Shown here: piece by piece, positions 25,614 through 34,141 of the stretch
Layout of the letters: the number at the start of each line of letters is the position of its first letter
Numbering within the stretch: position 1 is the first letter of the stretch
Source: Stella humosa
GTDB lineage: Bacteria > Pseudomonadota > Alphaproteobacteria > ATCC43930 > Allostellaceae
Assembly (NCBI RefSeq): GCF_006738645.1
Contig: NZ_AP019700.1
Location: 4,570,001-4,634,000, forward strand
Direction: 5' to 3'
DNA length: 64,000 nucleotides
The notes under the pieces: model-generated
Seen by the model: only the letters and a program-made list of their open reading frames with translations
What the model was told of the DNA's origin: nothing
Database searches by the model: none
Position numbers and translations under genes: made by a program

Positions 25614-26789
25614 ATGCGCACCCAGGTCGGAATCGTGGGTGCCGGTCCGGCCGGGCTCATCCTGGCCCACCTGCTGCGCCGGGCCGGGATCGACAGCGTC
25701 GTGCTGGAGGCGCGCTCGCGGCCCCATGTCGAGAGCCGCATCCGCGCCGGCGTGCTGGAGCAGGGCACCGTCGACCTGATCGCGGCGGCCGGGCTGGGTG
25801 CGCGCATGCAGCGCGAGGGGCTGGTCCATCACGGCATCGAGCTGCGGTTCGCCGGCAGGCGCCACCGCATCGACCTGCACGGCTTGAGTGGCGGCCGTGC
25901 CATCACCGTCTATGGCCAGCACGAGCTGGTGAAGGACCTGATCGCCGCCCGCCTGGCGGACGGCGACCCGATCCGCTTCGGCGTCGAGGATGTCCGGCCG
26001 GAGGCGATCGACAGCGCGCGCCCGCGCCTGCGCTTCCGCCAGGACGGGGCCGAGCATGTCCTGGAGTGCGACTTCATCGCCGGCTGCGACGGCTTCCACG
26101 GCGTCTGCCGGGGGGCGATCCCCGCAGGCGCCCTGACGATCCACGAGCGCCACTATCCCTTTGCCTGGCTGGGTATCCTGGCCGAGGCGCCGCCGGTGTC
26201 CGAGGAACTGATCTATGCCGGGCATGCGCGCGGCTTCGCGCTGTTCAGCATGCGCTCGCCCACGCTGTCCCGCCTCTACCTGCAATGCGCCCCGGACGAG
26301 GATCCGGACGACTGGTCGGAGGACCGGCTGTGGTCGGAACTGTCGACCCGTCTGGCGGTCGATGGCGGGGTCGCGCTGCCGCAGGGGCCGATCGTCCAAA
26401 AGGGCGTGACCGGCATGCGCAGCTTCGTCGCCGAGCCCATGCGCTTCGGCCGGCTGTTCCTGGCCGGCGATGCCGCCCACATCGTGCCGCCGACGGGCGC
26501 CAAGGGCCTCAACCTGGCCGTGGCCGACGTGCAGGTGCTGGCCCGCGCGCTGGCGGGGTTCTTCGGCGGTACCGGCACCGCCGGTCTCGACGGCTATTCG
26601 GCCACCTGCCTGGACCGGGTGTGGCGGGTGCAGCGGTTCTCGTGGTGGATGACCGCGCTGCTGCACCGCTTTCCCGACGAGGATCCGTTCGACCGCCGGC
26701 TGCGCGCGGCCGAACTGGCGCAGCTGGCGGACCTGCCGGCGGCAGCGGCGGTGCTCGCCTGCAACTATGTCGGCCTGCCGATAGCGTAG
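25614..26789 (+). CDS. pobA: 4-hydroxybenzoate 3-monooxygenase
   Basis: PobA hydroxylates 4-hydroxybenzoate to protocatechuate using FAD, NAD(P)H and O2. The 391-residue sequence has GIVGAGPAGL (FAD), CDGFHG, and AGDAAHIVPPTGAKGLNL. It keeps the substrate residues of the Pseudomonas enzyme at identical numbers: Tyr201, Ser212, Arg214 and Tyr385. It closes the aromatic transport operon, 28 bases after the VOC gene. Protocatechuate ring-cleavage genes are not in this window, so they must lie elsewhere. Confidence 0.96.
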   Translation: MRTQVGIVGAGPAGLILAHLLRRAGIDSVVLEARSRPHVESRIRAGVLEQGTVDLIAAAGLGARMQREGLVHHGIELRFAGRRHRIDLHGLSGGRAITVYGQHELVKDLIAARLADGDPIRFGVEDVRPEAIDSARPRLRFRQDGAEHVLECDFIAGCDGFHGVCRGAIPAGALTIHERHYPFAWLGILAEAPPVSEELIYAGHARGFALFSMRSPTLSRLYLQCAPDEDPDDWSEDRLWSELSTRLAVDGGVALPQGPIVQKGVTGMRSFVAEPMRFGRLFLAGDAAHIVPPTGAKGLNLAVADVQVLARALAGFFGGTGTAGLDGYSATCLDRVWRVQRFSWWMTALLHRFPDEDPFDRRLRAAELAQLADLPAAAAVLACNYVGLPIA

Positions 26790-26850
26790 CGGATCGGCCA
26801 GGGTGAGCTGGGCGCGAGCGTAACCCTGGCGCCACACTGCCTCGCCTCCG

Positions 26851-26879
26851 CGCAATTCTGTTCATGCGAATGAATTGCG
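26851..26879. promoter_or_regulatory. Palindrome upstream of hemP (possible iron-responsive site)
   Basis: CGCAATTC (26851-26858) and GAATTGCG (26872-26879) form a perfect 8-bp inverted repeat with a 13-base spacer, 68 bases before hemP. The inner part, TGCGAATGAATTGC, is AT-rich and loosely resembles Fur/Irr boxes of alphaproteobacteria. The iron link is inferred from the genes it precedes. Confidence 0.5.
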
Positions 26880-26946
26880 TTTACAGGGATCGGCTGGTAA
26901 CGATCGAACCCGAGGCCAAGCAAGCTCTACCGCACGAAAGCAGGAC

Positions 26947-27153
26947 ATGAACGGCAGGATCGCCGATCCCGGGCACCACCCGGCGGGCGGCAAGACCAGC
27001 GACACGCCACCGGAACTGGCGGACCAGACAGGCCTGCGTCGGCTCGATGCCGGCCACCTGCTGGGCGGCGGCCGCGAATGCATCATCGTCCATGGCGGCG
27101 CCGAATACCGGCTGCGCATCACGAGCAACGGCAAGCTGATCCTCACCAAGTAA
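26947..27153 (+). CDS. hemP: Hemin uptake protein HemP
   Basis: The 68-residue product ends with the HemP core: LLGGGRECIIVHGGAEYRLR, then ITSNGKLILTK. HemP is a small cytoplasmic protein linked to iron or heme uptake in many proteobacteria; in Burkholderia and rhizobia it affects expression of heme receptors. The frame is open from 26875, but ATG 26947 gives the usual size. The N-terminal half is Gly/Pro-rich and not conserved. A TonB receptor gene follows after 123 bases. Confidence 0.88.
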   Translation: MNGRIADPGHHPAGGKTSDTPPELADQTGLRRLDAGHLLGGGRECIIVHGGAEYRLRITSNGKLILTK

Positions 27154-27276
27154 CGGCCGGGGTCCCCACGGGGCCGCGGCGAGCCCGACCAAGCCAGCCA
27201 GCTCGAGGCCCAACCTCGCGAGCCAGCCAGGTCATTCGACAGACCCGATCTGCTGGATCGAACGAGGGGGAAATCC

Positions 27277-29436
27277 ATGACCAAGTCCGCCAAGGGGCCA
27301 CAGCGCCCTGCCCGCCCATCCGCGCGCGTCTCGCGCCACGTGCTGGCCCTTGCCACGGCCGGCGCCGCCATGACGCCCGCCGTCGCCATGGCGCAAACGG
27401 CCGTCCAGATTCCGGGCGTCAGCGTCACCGCACCGCAGCCGGAGCCCTACAAGGCCGACGTGGTGCAGTCGCCCAAGTTCACCGCACCGCTGCTGGACAC
27501 GCCGCGCACCGTCACGGTCATCCCCAAGGAGATGATCCAGGACCGCGGCTCGACCTCGCTGACCGACGTGCTGCGCACCACGCCCGGCATCACGCTGGGT
27601 GCGGCCGAGGGCGGCGTCGCCTTCGGCGACCGGCCATTCGTGCGCGGCTTCGATGCCCAGAACGACATCTTCATCGACGGCTTCCGCGACCAGGGCTCGC
27701 AGTTCCGCGACCCCTTCAACATCGAGCAGGTGGAAGTCGTGAAGGGCCCGAGTTCGGCCTTCACCGGCCGCGGCTCGACCGGCGGCTCGATCAACATCGT
27801 CACCAAGCGCCCGAACGAGCGCAATTCCATCGCCGGCGACCTGACGGTCGGCACCGGCTGGACCAAGCGTGCCACGGTCGACGTGAACCAGAAGGTCTAC
27901 GACACGGTGGCCGTGCGGGTCGCCGCGATGGTGCATGACGGCGAGATCGCCGGCCGCGACGAGGTCGAGCAGAAGCGCTGGGGCATCGCGCCGTCCGTCA
28001 CCTTCGGGCTCGGCCGGCCGACCCAGGTGACGCTCAGCTACTACCATGTGCAGGGCGAGGGCGTGCCGGACTACGGCCATCCGTTCGACCCGCGCACCAA
28101 CAAGCCGGTCAAAGTCGACCGCGACAATTTCTACGGCCTGCTGTCGCGCGACTTCCAGGACTACCAGGTCGATACCGCCGCAGCCGAATTCACCCACGAC
28201 TTCAGCGACGCGACGCGGTTCCGCAGCCGGGTCCAGTACAGCCGCTCGACCAACGACTACGTCGTCACCGTCCCGGCCTTCCCGGACGGCACCGACTACA
28301 CCAAGGTCCGCCGCAACGTCCGCCAGCGCGACAGCCGCAACGAGATCATCGCCAACCAGACCGACATCACCACGGAATTCCAGACCGGATTCCTGCGCCA
28401 CCGCCTGTCGACCGGCGTCGAACTGGTGCACGAGCGCAACCGCACCGTGGGCCGCGAGTTCAACGATGCCTCGACCGGCCTCTACGGCCAGACCATCCAG
28501 CAGGCCTTCACCAACGCGCCGGCAGCCGACCTCGAGAATCCCAACCCGAAGGACCCCTGGTCGGGCGCCTACCGCAGCACGACGGCCACCCGCACCAAGG
28601 CCACCACCGTCTCGGCCTTCGTCTTCGACACCGTGAAGATCGGCGAGCAGTTCGAGTTGTCGGGCGGCGCGCGTGTCGACCATTTCGAGGCCAAGAGCGG
28701 CATCAACAAGTCGGAGGACACATCCTTCAACTGGCAGATCGGCGCGGTGTGGAAGCCGCTGCGAAACGGCAGCGTCTATGCCTCCTACGGCACCTCGACC
28801 AACCCTTCGGCCGAGGGGCTGTCGGTCAGCACGGCGACCGCTTCGCTGGATCCTGAAAAGAACGCCAACTACGAGATCGGCACCAAGTGGAACTTCCTGC
28901 AGGATCGGCTGTCGCTGTCGGCCGCCGCCTTCCGCTCGGAAAAGACCAACGCCCGCGTCAACGACGCAGGCGGAGTGACGGTGCTGGACGGCGAGCGCCG
29001 GGTGGATGGGTTCGAGGTCGGCATCCAGGGCGCCATCACGGACGACTGGAAGATCTTCGGCGGCTACAGCTACATGAAGAGCAAGATCGTCGATGACGGG
29101 CCGGCGGCCTTCAACGACGGCAACGAGATGGCCAACGTCGCCCCGCACAGCTTCAGCATCTGGTCGACCTACCGGTTCCTCAAGGACTGGCAGATCGGCG
29201 GCGGCGCCTTCTACAACAGCGAGCGCTGGGCCAACGACGCCAACACCCGAAAGGTGCCCGGCTACTGGCGCTTCGACGCCATGGCCAGCTACGACGTGAC
29301 CGAGAATGTGGGCCTGCGCCTCAACGTGCAGAACCTCTTCGACAAGAAGTACTACGACGCCGGCTACACCAGCGGCGGCTTCGCCTATGTCGGGCCCGGC
29401 CGGACCATCCTGCTGACGACCGCGGTGAAGTTCTGA
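27277..29436 (+). CDS. TonB-dependent siderophore receptor (Fiu/catecholate-like)
   Basis: The 719-residue outer-membrane protein has a signal peptide (to about residue 40, VAMAQT). The plug domain includes DTPRTVTVIPKEMIQDRG, FVRGFDAQNDIFIDGFRD and VEVVKGPSSAFTGRGSTGGS. A 22-strand barrel follows, ending with the aromatic terminus TTAVKF needed for assembly. The plug most resembles Fiu-type monocatecholate receptors. Ferric ligand import would need TonB-ExbBD from elsewhere. AGGGGG lies about 8 bases before the ATG. Confidence 0.93.
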   Translation: MTKSAKGPQRPARPSARVSRHVLALATAGAAMTPAVAMAQTAVQIPGVSVTAPQPEPYKADVVQSPKFTAPLLDTPRTVTVIPKEMIQDRGSTSLTDVLRTTPGITLGAAEGGVAFGDRPFVRGFDAQNDIFIDGFRDQGSQFRDPFNIEQVEVVKGPSSAFTGRGSTGGSINIVTKRPNERNSIAGDLTVGTGWTKRATVDVNQKVYDTVAVRVAAMVHDGEIAGRDEVEQKRWGIAPSVTFGLGRPTQVTLSYYHVQGEGVPDYGHPFDPRTNKPVKVDRDNFYGLLSRDFQDYQVDTAAAEFTHDFSDATRFRSRVQYSRSTNDYVVTVPAFPDGTDYTKVRRNVRQRDSRNEIIANQTDITTEFQTGFLRHRLSTGVELVHERNRTVGREFNDASTGLYGQTIQQAFTNAPAADLENPNPKDPWSGAYRSTTATRTKATTVSAFVFDTVKIGEQFELSGGARVDHFEAKSGINKSEDTSFNWQIGAVWKPLRNGSVYASYGTSTNPSAEGLSVSTATASLDPEKNANYEIGTKWNFLQDRLSLSAAAFRSEKTNARVNDAGGVTVLDGERRVDGFEVGIQGAITDDWKIFGGYSYMKSKIVDDGPAAFNDGNEMANVAPHSFSIWSTYRFLKDWQIGGGAFYNSERWANDANTRKVPGYWRFDAMASYDVTENVGLRLNVQNLFDKKYYDAGYTSGGFAYVGPGRTILLTTAVKF

Positions 29437-29445
29437 TCCGCGACC

Positions 29446-29478
29446 GGCCCGGCCCCCGACCAGGGGCTGGGCCGGGCC
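29446..29478. terminator. Bidirectional hairpin between the receptor and Anbu genes
   Basis: GGCCCGGCCC (29446-29455) pairs perfectly with GGGCCGGGCC (29469-29478) across a 13-base loop. It fills the 43-base gap between two convergent genes. The T tract is short (TT), so termination efficiency is uncertain. Confidence 0.6.
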
Positions 29479-29479
29479 T

Positions 29480-30232
29480 TCAGGACGTGCTCTCGGGCAT
29501 CCAGTCCGGCCGCGGGATGGCGCGGTGGGCATCGCGGAGAGCCGCCGACCAGCGCTCGCGGATCATGCGGAAATAGGGGTCGTCCTCGCCGATCCGACGG
29601 TTGATCTCGGCCCGCTCGGCATTGCGCCGGAACACCATCAGGTCGATCGGCAGGCCGACCGTCAGGTTCGAGCGCAAGGTCGAATCCATCGAGATCAGGG
29701 CCAGCTTCACCCCATCGGCCATGGCGGTCCCGAACTGCACCGCGCGGTCGAGGATGGGTTTGCCGTACTTGTGCTCGCCGATCTGGAGGAAGGGCGTGTC
29801 CTCCGTCGCCTCGATGAAGTTGCCGGCCGAATAGCACAGGAACAGGCGCAACTGACGCCCGGCGATTTGCCCGCCCAGCAGCAGCGTCACCTCGAAGCCG
29901 ATGCTTTGCTGGCGCATCGCCTCGCCGTCCAGGTGCCAGACCTTGCGTACCGCCTCGCCCGTCAACTGGGCCGCGCGGAACATGCTGGGCACGGTGTAGA
30001 GGCTCTCGATCGTGCCCGTGGCCTCGCTCTCGAACCCCTCGGTCAGCAGGTTCATCACCGCCTGGGTGACGCCGAGATTGCCCGCGGACGCGATGCAGAT
30101 GGTGCGCTCCCCCGGCACCTCGAAGAAATGGAGCTTGCGGAAGGTCGAGATGTTGTCGACGCCGGCATTGGTGCGGGTGTCGGCCAGCATCACCAGGCCC
30201 TCGGAGAGGAGCAGTCCTACGCAATAGGTCAT
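29480..30232 (-). CDS. Anbu, proteasome-like peptidase
   Basis: The 250-residue protein begins MTYCVGLLLSEGLVMLADTR. Thr2 would become the N-terminal nucleophile after Met removal, as in proteasome beta subunits. The sequence LRLFLCYSAGNFIEATEDTPF and the length fit Anbu (HslV-like ancestral subunit), which assembles into open helical rings. Peptidase activity is weak or disputed in the literature. It is last in an operon with alpha-E and ATP-grasp genes, 36 bases after alpha-E. Confidence 0.93.
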   Translation of the reverse strand: MTYCVGLLLSEGLVMLADTRTNAGVDNISTFRKLHFFEVPGERTICIASAGNLGVTQAVMNLLTEGFESEATGTIESLYTVPSMFRAAQLTGEAVRKVWHLDGEAMRQQSIGFEVTLLLGGQIAGRQLRLFLCYSAGNFIEATEDTPFLQIGEHKYGKPILDRAVQFGTAMADGVKLALISMDSTLRSNLTVGLPIDLMVFRRNAERAEINRRIGEDDPYFRMIRERWSAALRDAHRAIPRPDWMPESTS

Positions 30233-30268
30233 TGGGTGCTAACGGTCATCGTTCGGGTTCTGTCCAGG

Positions 30269-31210
30269 TCAGGTCAGGTATTGCTTGGACACCTCGTGCC
30301 CGAGCCGGACGTTGCTATCGATGAATTGCGTCAGGAATTCGTGCAATCCCATCTGGAAGATGTCGTCGATGCGGGTGAAGCGCAGGTTGGCATGGATCTG
30401 CCCGGCCAGGCGGTCGGCCTCGCCCTGGCGGCCATAGGCGGCCGACAGCAGTTCCAGGGTGCGCGTGATCTCGATGAAGCAGGCGGCCAGCGACCGCGGC
30501 ATCTCCGGCTTCAGGATCAGCAACTCGGCCACCAGCCACGGCTTCACCTCGCGGCGGTAGATCCAGTGATAGGCCCGGGCAGCCGACACCGCGCGCAGGA
30601 CGGCCGTCCACTGCACATAGTCCAGCCCGCCGCCGATCGTCTCGTAGGTCGGCAGCAGCACATTGTACTTCACGTCGAGGATACGGGCCGTGCTGTCCGC
30701 CCGCTCGAGGAAGGTGCCGAGGCGCGTGAACCAGTAGGCGTCGTTGCGCATCATCGTCGAGCCGACGCAGCCGGTGAAGAGCAGCGAGCGCTCCTTCACC
30801 CAATCCAGCACCCGGCGCACCGTGTCGGGCGCGAAATCCTCGTCGCGGAAGGCGCGCGCCTGCAGCCAGGATCCGTTCACCGCATCCCACATGTCGGCCG
30901 AGAGCGCCGTGCGCACCGCCCGGCCGTTGCGCCGAGCGGTCTGGATGCAGGACAGGATCGAGGACGGGTTGTCGGGGTCGCGCGCCAGGTAGTCGATGGC
31001 GGCCTCGGCCGTCGCCTCGGCATGCTTCTCGTAGAAGCCGGTCTCGCAGCCGGCGGCGATGATGGTCGAGTGCCACTCCGTATGGCCGCCGCCGACGACG
31101 GTGCCCATCGCCGCCAGCCGGTAGCCGGCCTCCAGGATGCGGGCCATGTTCTCCGCCCGCTCCATGTAGCGGGCGAGCCAGAAAAGATTGTCTGCGGTCC
31201 GGCTCAGCAT
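30269..31210 (-). CDS. Alpha-E domain protein (DUF403)
   Basis: The 313-residue all-helical protein begins MLSRTADNLFWLARYMERAE, the hallmark of the alpha-E family. It repeats a similar helix pattern later (NDAYWFTRLGTFLERADSTA). Its job is unknown; it nearly always accompanies the circularly permuted ATP-grasp protein encoded just upstream, and both are proposed to form an amide-ligase-type modification system. ATG 31210 has GGAGGG at 8 bases; a GTG at 31213 is an alternative. Confidence 0.92.
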   Translation of the reverse strand: MLSRTADNLFWLARYMERAENMARILEAGYRLAAMGTVVGGGHTEWHSTIIAAGCETGFYEKHAEATAEAAIDYLARDPDNPSSILSCIQTARRNGRAVRTALSADMWDAVNGSWLQARAFRDEDFAPDTVRRVLDWVKERSLLFTGCVGSTMMRNDAYWFTRLGTFLERADSTARILDVKYNVLLPTYETIGGGLDYVQWTAVLRAVSAARAYHWIYRREVKPWLVAELLILKPEMPRSLAACFIEITRTLELLSAAYGRQGEADRLAGQIHANLRFTRIDDIFQMGLHEFLTQFIDSNVRLGHEVSKQYLT

Positions 31211-31214
31211 CACC

Positions 31215-32630
31215 TCAACCCTCCAGCACCCAGGTGTCCTTGGTGCCGCCCCCCTGGCTGGAATTGACCACCAGCGAGCCGTCGCGCAACGCCACCCGGG
31301 TCAGCCCGCCGGGAACGATGCGCACCTGGTCGGCCCCCACCAGCACGAACGGCCGCAGGTCGACATGGCGCGGCGCCACCCCGGCATCGACGAAGGTGGG
31401 ACAGGTCGAGAGCGCCAGGGTCGGCTGGGCGATGTAGCGCTCGGGCCCGGCCTTGATCTTCTCGGCGAAGGCCGCGCGCTCGGCCTTGCTGGCATGGGGG
31501 CCGACCAGCATGCCGTAGCCGCCCGACCCGTGCACGTCCTTCACCACCAGTTCCGCCAGGTGCTCCAGCACATAGGCCCGCTCGTCGGGCTTGGCGCAGG
31601 ACCAGGTCGGCACGTTCTTCAGGATCGGCTCCTCGCCCAGGTAGAAGCGCACCATCTCGGGCACGTGGATATAGACCGCCTTGTCGTCGGCGATGCCGGC
31701 GCCGACCGCATTCGCCAGGGTGACGGTGCCTGCGCGATAGGCACGCATCAGGCCCGGCACTCCCAGCGCCGAATCGGGACGGAAGGCGAGCGGGTCCAGA
31801 AAGTCGTCGTCGATTCGCCGGTAGATCACGTCGACGCGCTTGGGCCCCTGGGTCGTGCGCATGTAGACGATGTCGTCGTCGACGAAGAGGTCCGGCCCCT
31901 CGACCAGCTCGACCCCCATCTCGTCGGCCAGGAACGAGTGCTCGTAGTAGGCGCTGTTGTAGGGGCCGGGCGTCAGCAGGACGGCCACCGGCTCGTCCTT
32001 GCAGGCGGGTGGCGCCACCGAGCGCAACGTCTCCAGCAGCGCCTCGGGATAGCGCGACACGGGCTGCACGCGGTGGCGCGCGAAGAGGTCGGGGAAGAGG
32101 CGCATCATCACCTCGCGCCCCTCCAGCATGTAGGACACGCCGGACGGCGTGCGGCAATTGTCCTCCAGCACGTAGAACTCGTTCTCGGTGACGCGGACGA
32201 CATCGATGCCGGCGATATGGGTATAGACCCGCCCCGGCACCGAGAAGCCCTGCATCGCCTTGAGGTAGCTCTCGTTCTGCAGGACCAGCGATTCCGGCAC
32301 CTTGCCGGCGCGGATGATCGCCCGCTCGTGATAGACATCGTGGATGAAGGCGTTCAGCGCCTTTGCCCGCTGCTCCAGCCCGCGCGCCAGAAAGTCCCAT
32401 TCCGATGCGCCCAGCACCCGGGGCACGATGTCGAACGGGATCAGCCGCTCGGGGTCGCCGCCCTCGCCATAGACTGCGAAGGTGATGCCGATCCGCCGGA
32501 ACAGGATCTCCGCCTCGCGCCGCTTGTGGGCGAAGACTTCGGGCGGTGTCGAGGCCAACCACTCGCTGACCGTCCGGTAGGGCATCCGGCAGCTATCCCC
32601 ATTCCCCATCTCGTCGAATGCTGTCGCCAT
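31215..32630 (-). CDS. Circularly permuted type-2 ATP-grasp protein (DUF404/DUF407)
   Basis: The 471-residue protein contains the family motifs FIHDVYHERAIIRAG, VLEDNCRTPSGVSYMLE, VKDVHGSGGYGMLVGP and RPFVLVGADQVRIVPGG, then SSQGGGTKDTWVL at the C terminus. ATP-grasp enzymes join a carboxylate to an amine via acyl phosphate. ATG 32630 is preceded by GGAGGGGG at a good distance; an upstream ATG at 32678 would add 16 residues without a site. It is the first gene of the three-gene Anbu operon. Confidence 0.93.
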   Translation of the reverse strand: MATAFDEMGNGDSCRMPYRTVSEWLASTPPEVFAHKRREAEILFRRIGITFAVYGEGGDPERLIPFDIVPRVLGASEWDFLARGLEQRAKALNAFIHDVYHERAIIRAGKVPESLVLQNESYLKAMQGFSVPGRVYTHIAGIDVVRVTENEFYVLEDNCRTPSGVSYMLEGREVMMRLFPDLFARHRVQPVSRYPEALLETLRSVAPPACKDEPVAVLLTPGPYNSAYYEHSFLADEMGVELVEGPDLFVDDDIVYMRTTQGPKRVDVIYRRIDDDFLDPLAFRPDSALGVPGLMRAYRAGTVTLANAVGAGIADDKAVYIHVPEMVRFYLGEEPILKNVPTWSCAKPDERAYVLEHLAELVVKDVHGSGGYGMLVGPHASKAERAAFAEKIKAGPERYIAQPTLALSTCPTFVDAGVAPRHVDLRPFVLVGADQVRIVPGGLTRVALRDGSLVVNSSQGGGTKDTWVLEG

Positions 32631-32723
32631 CGGTCCCCCTCCGAATTCACGATGACCGAGGGCGAAATTGCGCGTCAAGAGAAAGACTTGCCCAATATTT
32701 CGCCAGCGCCGGCGATGGATTGA

Positions 32724-34001
32724 TCATGTTCGCGGCACCGCCGCCCCGGCCCGGGCCACCCGCCGCGCGACGACGAGGCTGAGGCCGCCGAGGCTGGCAA
32801 CACCCGCCACCACGAGGTAGGTCAGCGCGTAGCTGCCGATTGCAACGCTGACGATGCCGAACAGTGCCGGCCCGAAGATGATGCTGGAAAAGGTCAGCAT
32901 CATGCAGCCGCCGGTCGCGACGCCGATCCGGTCGGGCGGCGCCTGGCGCGCCACTTCGGCCATGAAGACGCCGTTCCAGCCGACCGCGGTAGACCCGAAC
33001 AGCGCGCCGACGCCATAGACCGCCCAGGCCGGCCAGGCGGGTGTCAGTTGCGAGGCGGCCAGGCACGCCAGCACCGCCAGCCCGGTCACCACCATCAGGG
33101 TGATGAACCCGTCGCCGATGCGATCGGCCACCAGTCCCCAGCCGACGCGGCCCAGCACGCCGGCCACCTGCATGATGGCGACGACGAAGCCCGCCTCGAC
33201 CAACCCGAAGCCGGCTTCCGACACCAGCAGCGTCGTCATGAAGGCCAGGACGCACATCTGCGTCAGCGACAAAGCCATCGACGCGAAGGACAGGTAGCGC
33301 AGCGGCCGCGAGCGCCAGACGAGCAGGACGGCGGCAAACGGGTTCTGGCGCAAGCCGTGAGTCGGGTCGCGGTCGTCGTCCCATTGACGGCGCGCCAGCG
33401 CCAGCGCCAACAGCAGCCCCAGCGCCAGCACCGCCACCAGCGCCACCGCCCAGCGCCAGCCGAAGGCCAGCGCTACCGGCGGCAGCATCAGCCCGGCCAG
33501 CATGCCGCCCCAGGGCACGCCGGTCTGCTTGATCGAGAAGATGAGGTTGAGGCGCGGCCCGCGGGCAAAGCGCATCAGCAGGTGCGAGGCGGCCGGATTG
33601 GTCAGCCCGTAGCCCAACCCCATGACGATCGAGCCCAGCGCGATCGTCCAGAGCTGGCCGCCGATCACCAGCAGGGCGCCGAGGATCGCCAGCACCAGCG
33701 CGGCCTGGCTGGCCCGGCCGGCCCCCAGCCGGCGCACGAAGGCACCGCCGATCACCGAGGTCGCCATGGCGCCGGAGTAGATGAAGGTCGTCTGGTAGCC
33801 GATCAAGGCGGGCGAGACGCCCAGCATCTCGGCCAGCCGGGGCGCGATCGTCGGCACCGACAGGGTGGTGGCCGACGCCAGCGCCTGCACGGCGGTGGTG
33901 GCGGCGACGACGGTCCAGGGATTGGTCGCGAGCGAGGCGGATGCCGGATGGGTCACGGGAACGGGGGCTGCCTGACGGGAAAGGGTAAAGCGTCCTGCCA
34001 T
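32724..34001 (-). CDS. MFS transporter
   Basis: The 425-residue protein has 12 predicted membrane segments with MFS loop features, for example GGAFVRRLGAGR between TM2 and TM3 and WGLVADRIGDG in the second half. NarK/CynX-like import or export of a small anion is possible, but the substrate is unclear. ATG 34001 is chosen because the upstream open frame is Pro/Arg-rich and not protein-like. It is divergent from the TPR gene at 34142. Confidence 0.88.
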   Translation of the reverse strand: MAGRFTLSRQAAPVPVTHPASASLATNPWTVVAATTAVQALASATTLSVPTIAPRLAEMLGVSPALIGYQTTFIYSGAMATSVIGGAFVRRLGAGRASQAALVLAILGALLVIGGQLWTIALGSIVMGLGYGLTNPAASHLLMRFARGPRLNLIFSIKQTGVPWGGMLAGLMLPPVALAFGWRWAVALVAVLALGLLLALALARRQWDDDRDPTHGLRQNPFAAVLLVWRSRPLRYLSFASMALSLTQMCVLAFMTTLLVSEAGFGLVEAGFVVAIMQVAGVLGRVGWGLVADRIGDGFITLMVVTGLAVLACLAASQLTPAWPAWAVYGVGALFGSTAVGWNGVFMAEVARQAPPDRIGVATGGCMMLTFSSIIFGPALFGIVSVAIGSYALTYLVVAGVASLGGLSLVVARRVARAGAAVPRT

Positions 34002-34141
34002 TCTGGACCCCTGGCCTGCCAAGGGGCAACGTAGTCCGCGCCGGGCTGGTGACAATGGCGGCGAACGGCCGTCGCCCCCGGGGGCGAGGCGCGCTATTGA
34101 TCGGGGTGAGCGATCGAGCGGATTCGGCGGTTGGGGGTGCG

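Noticed and set aside
27232-29532. A 766-codon minus-strand open frame
   Set aside because: It mirrors the TonB receptor, whose domains are unmistakable on the plus strand.
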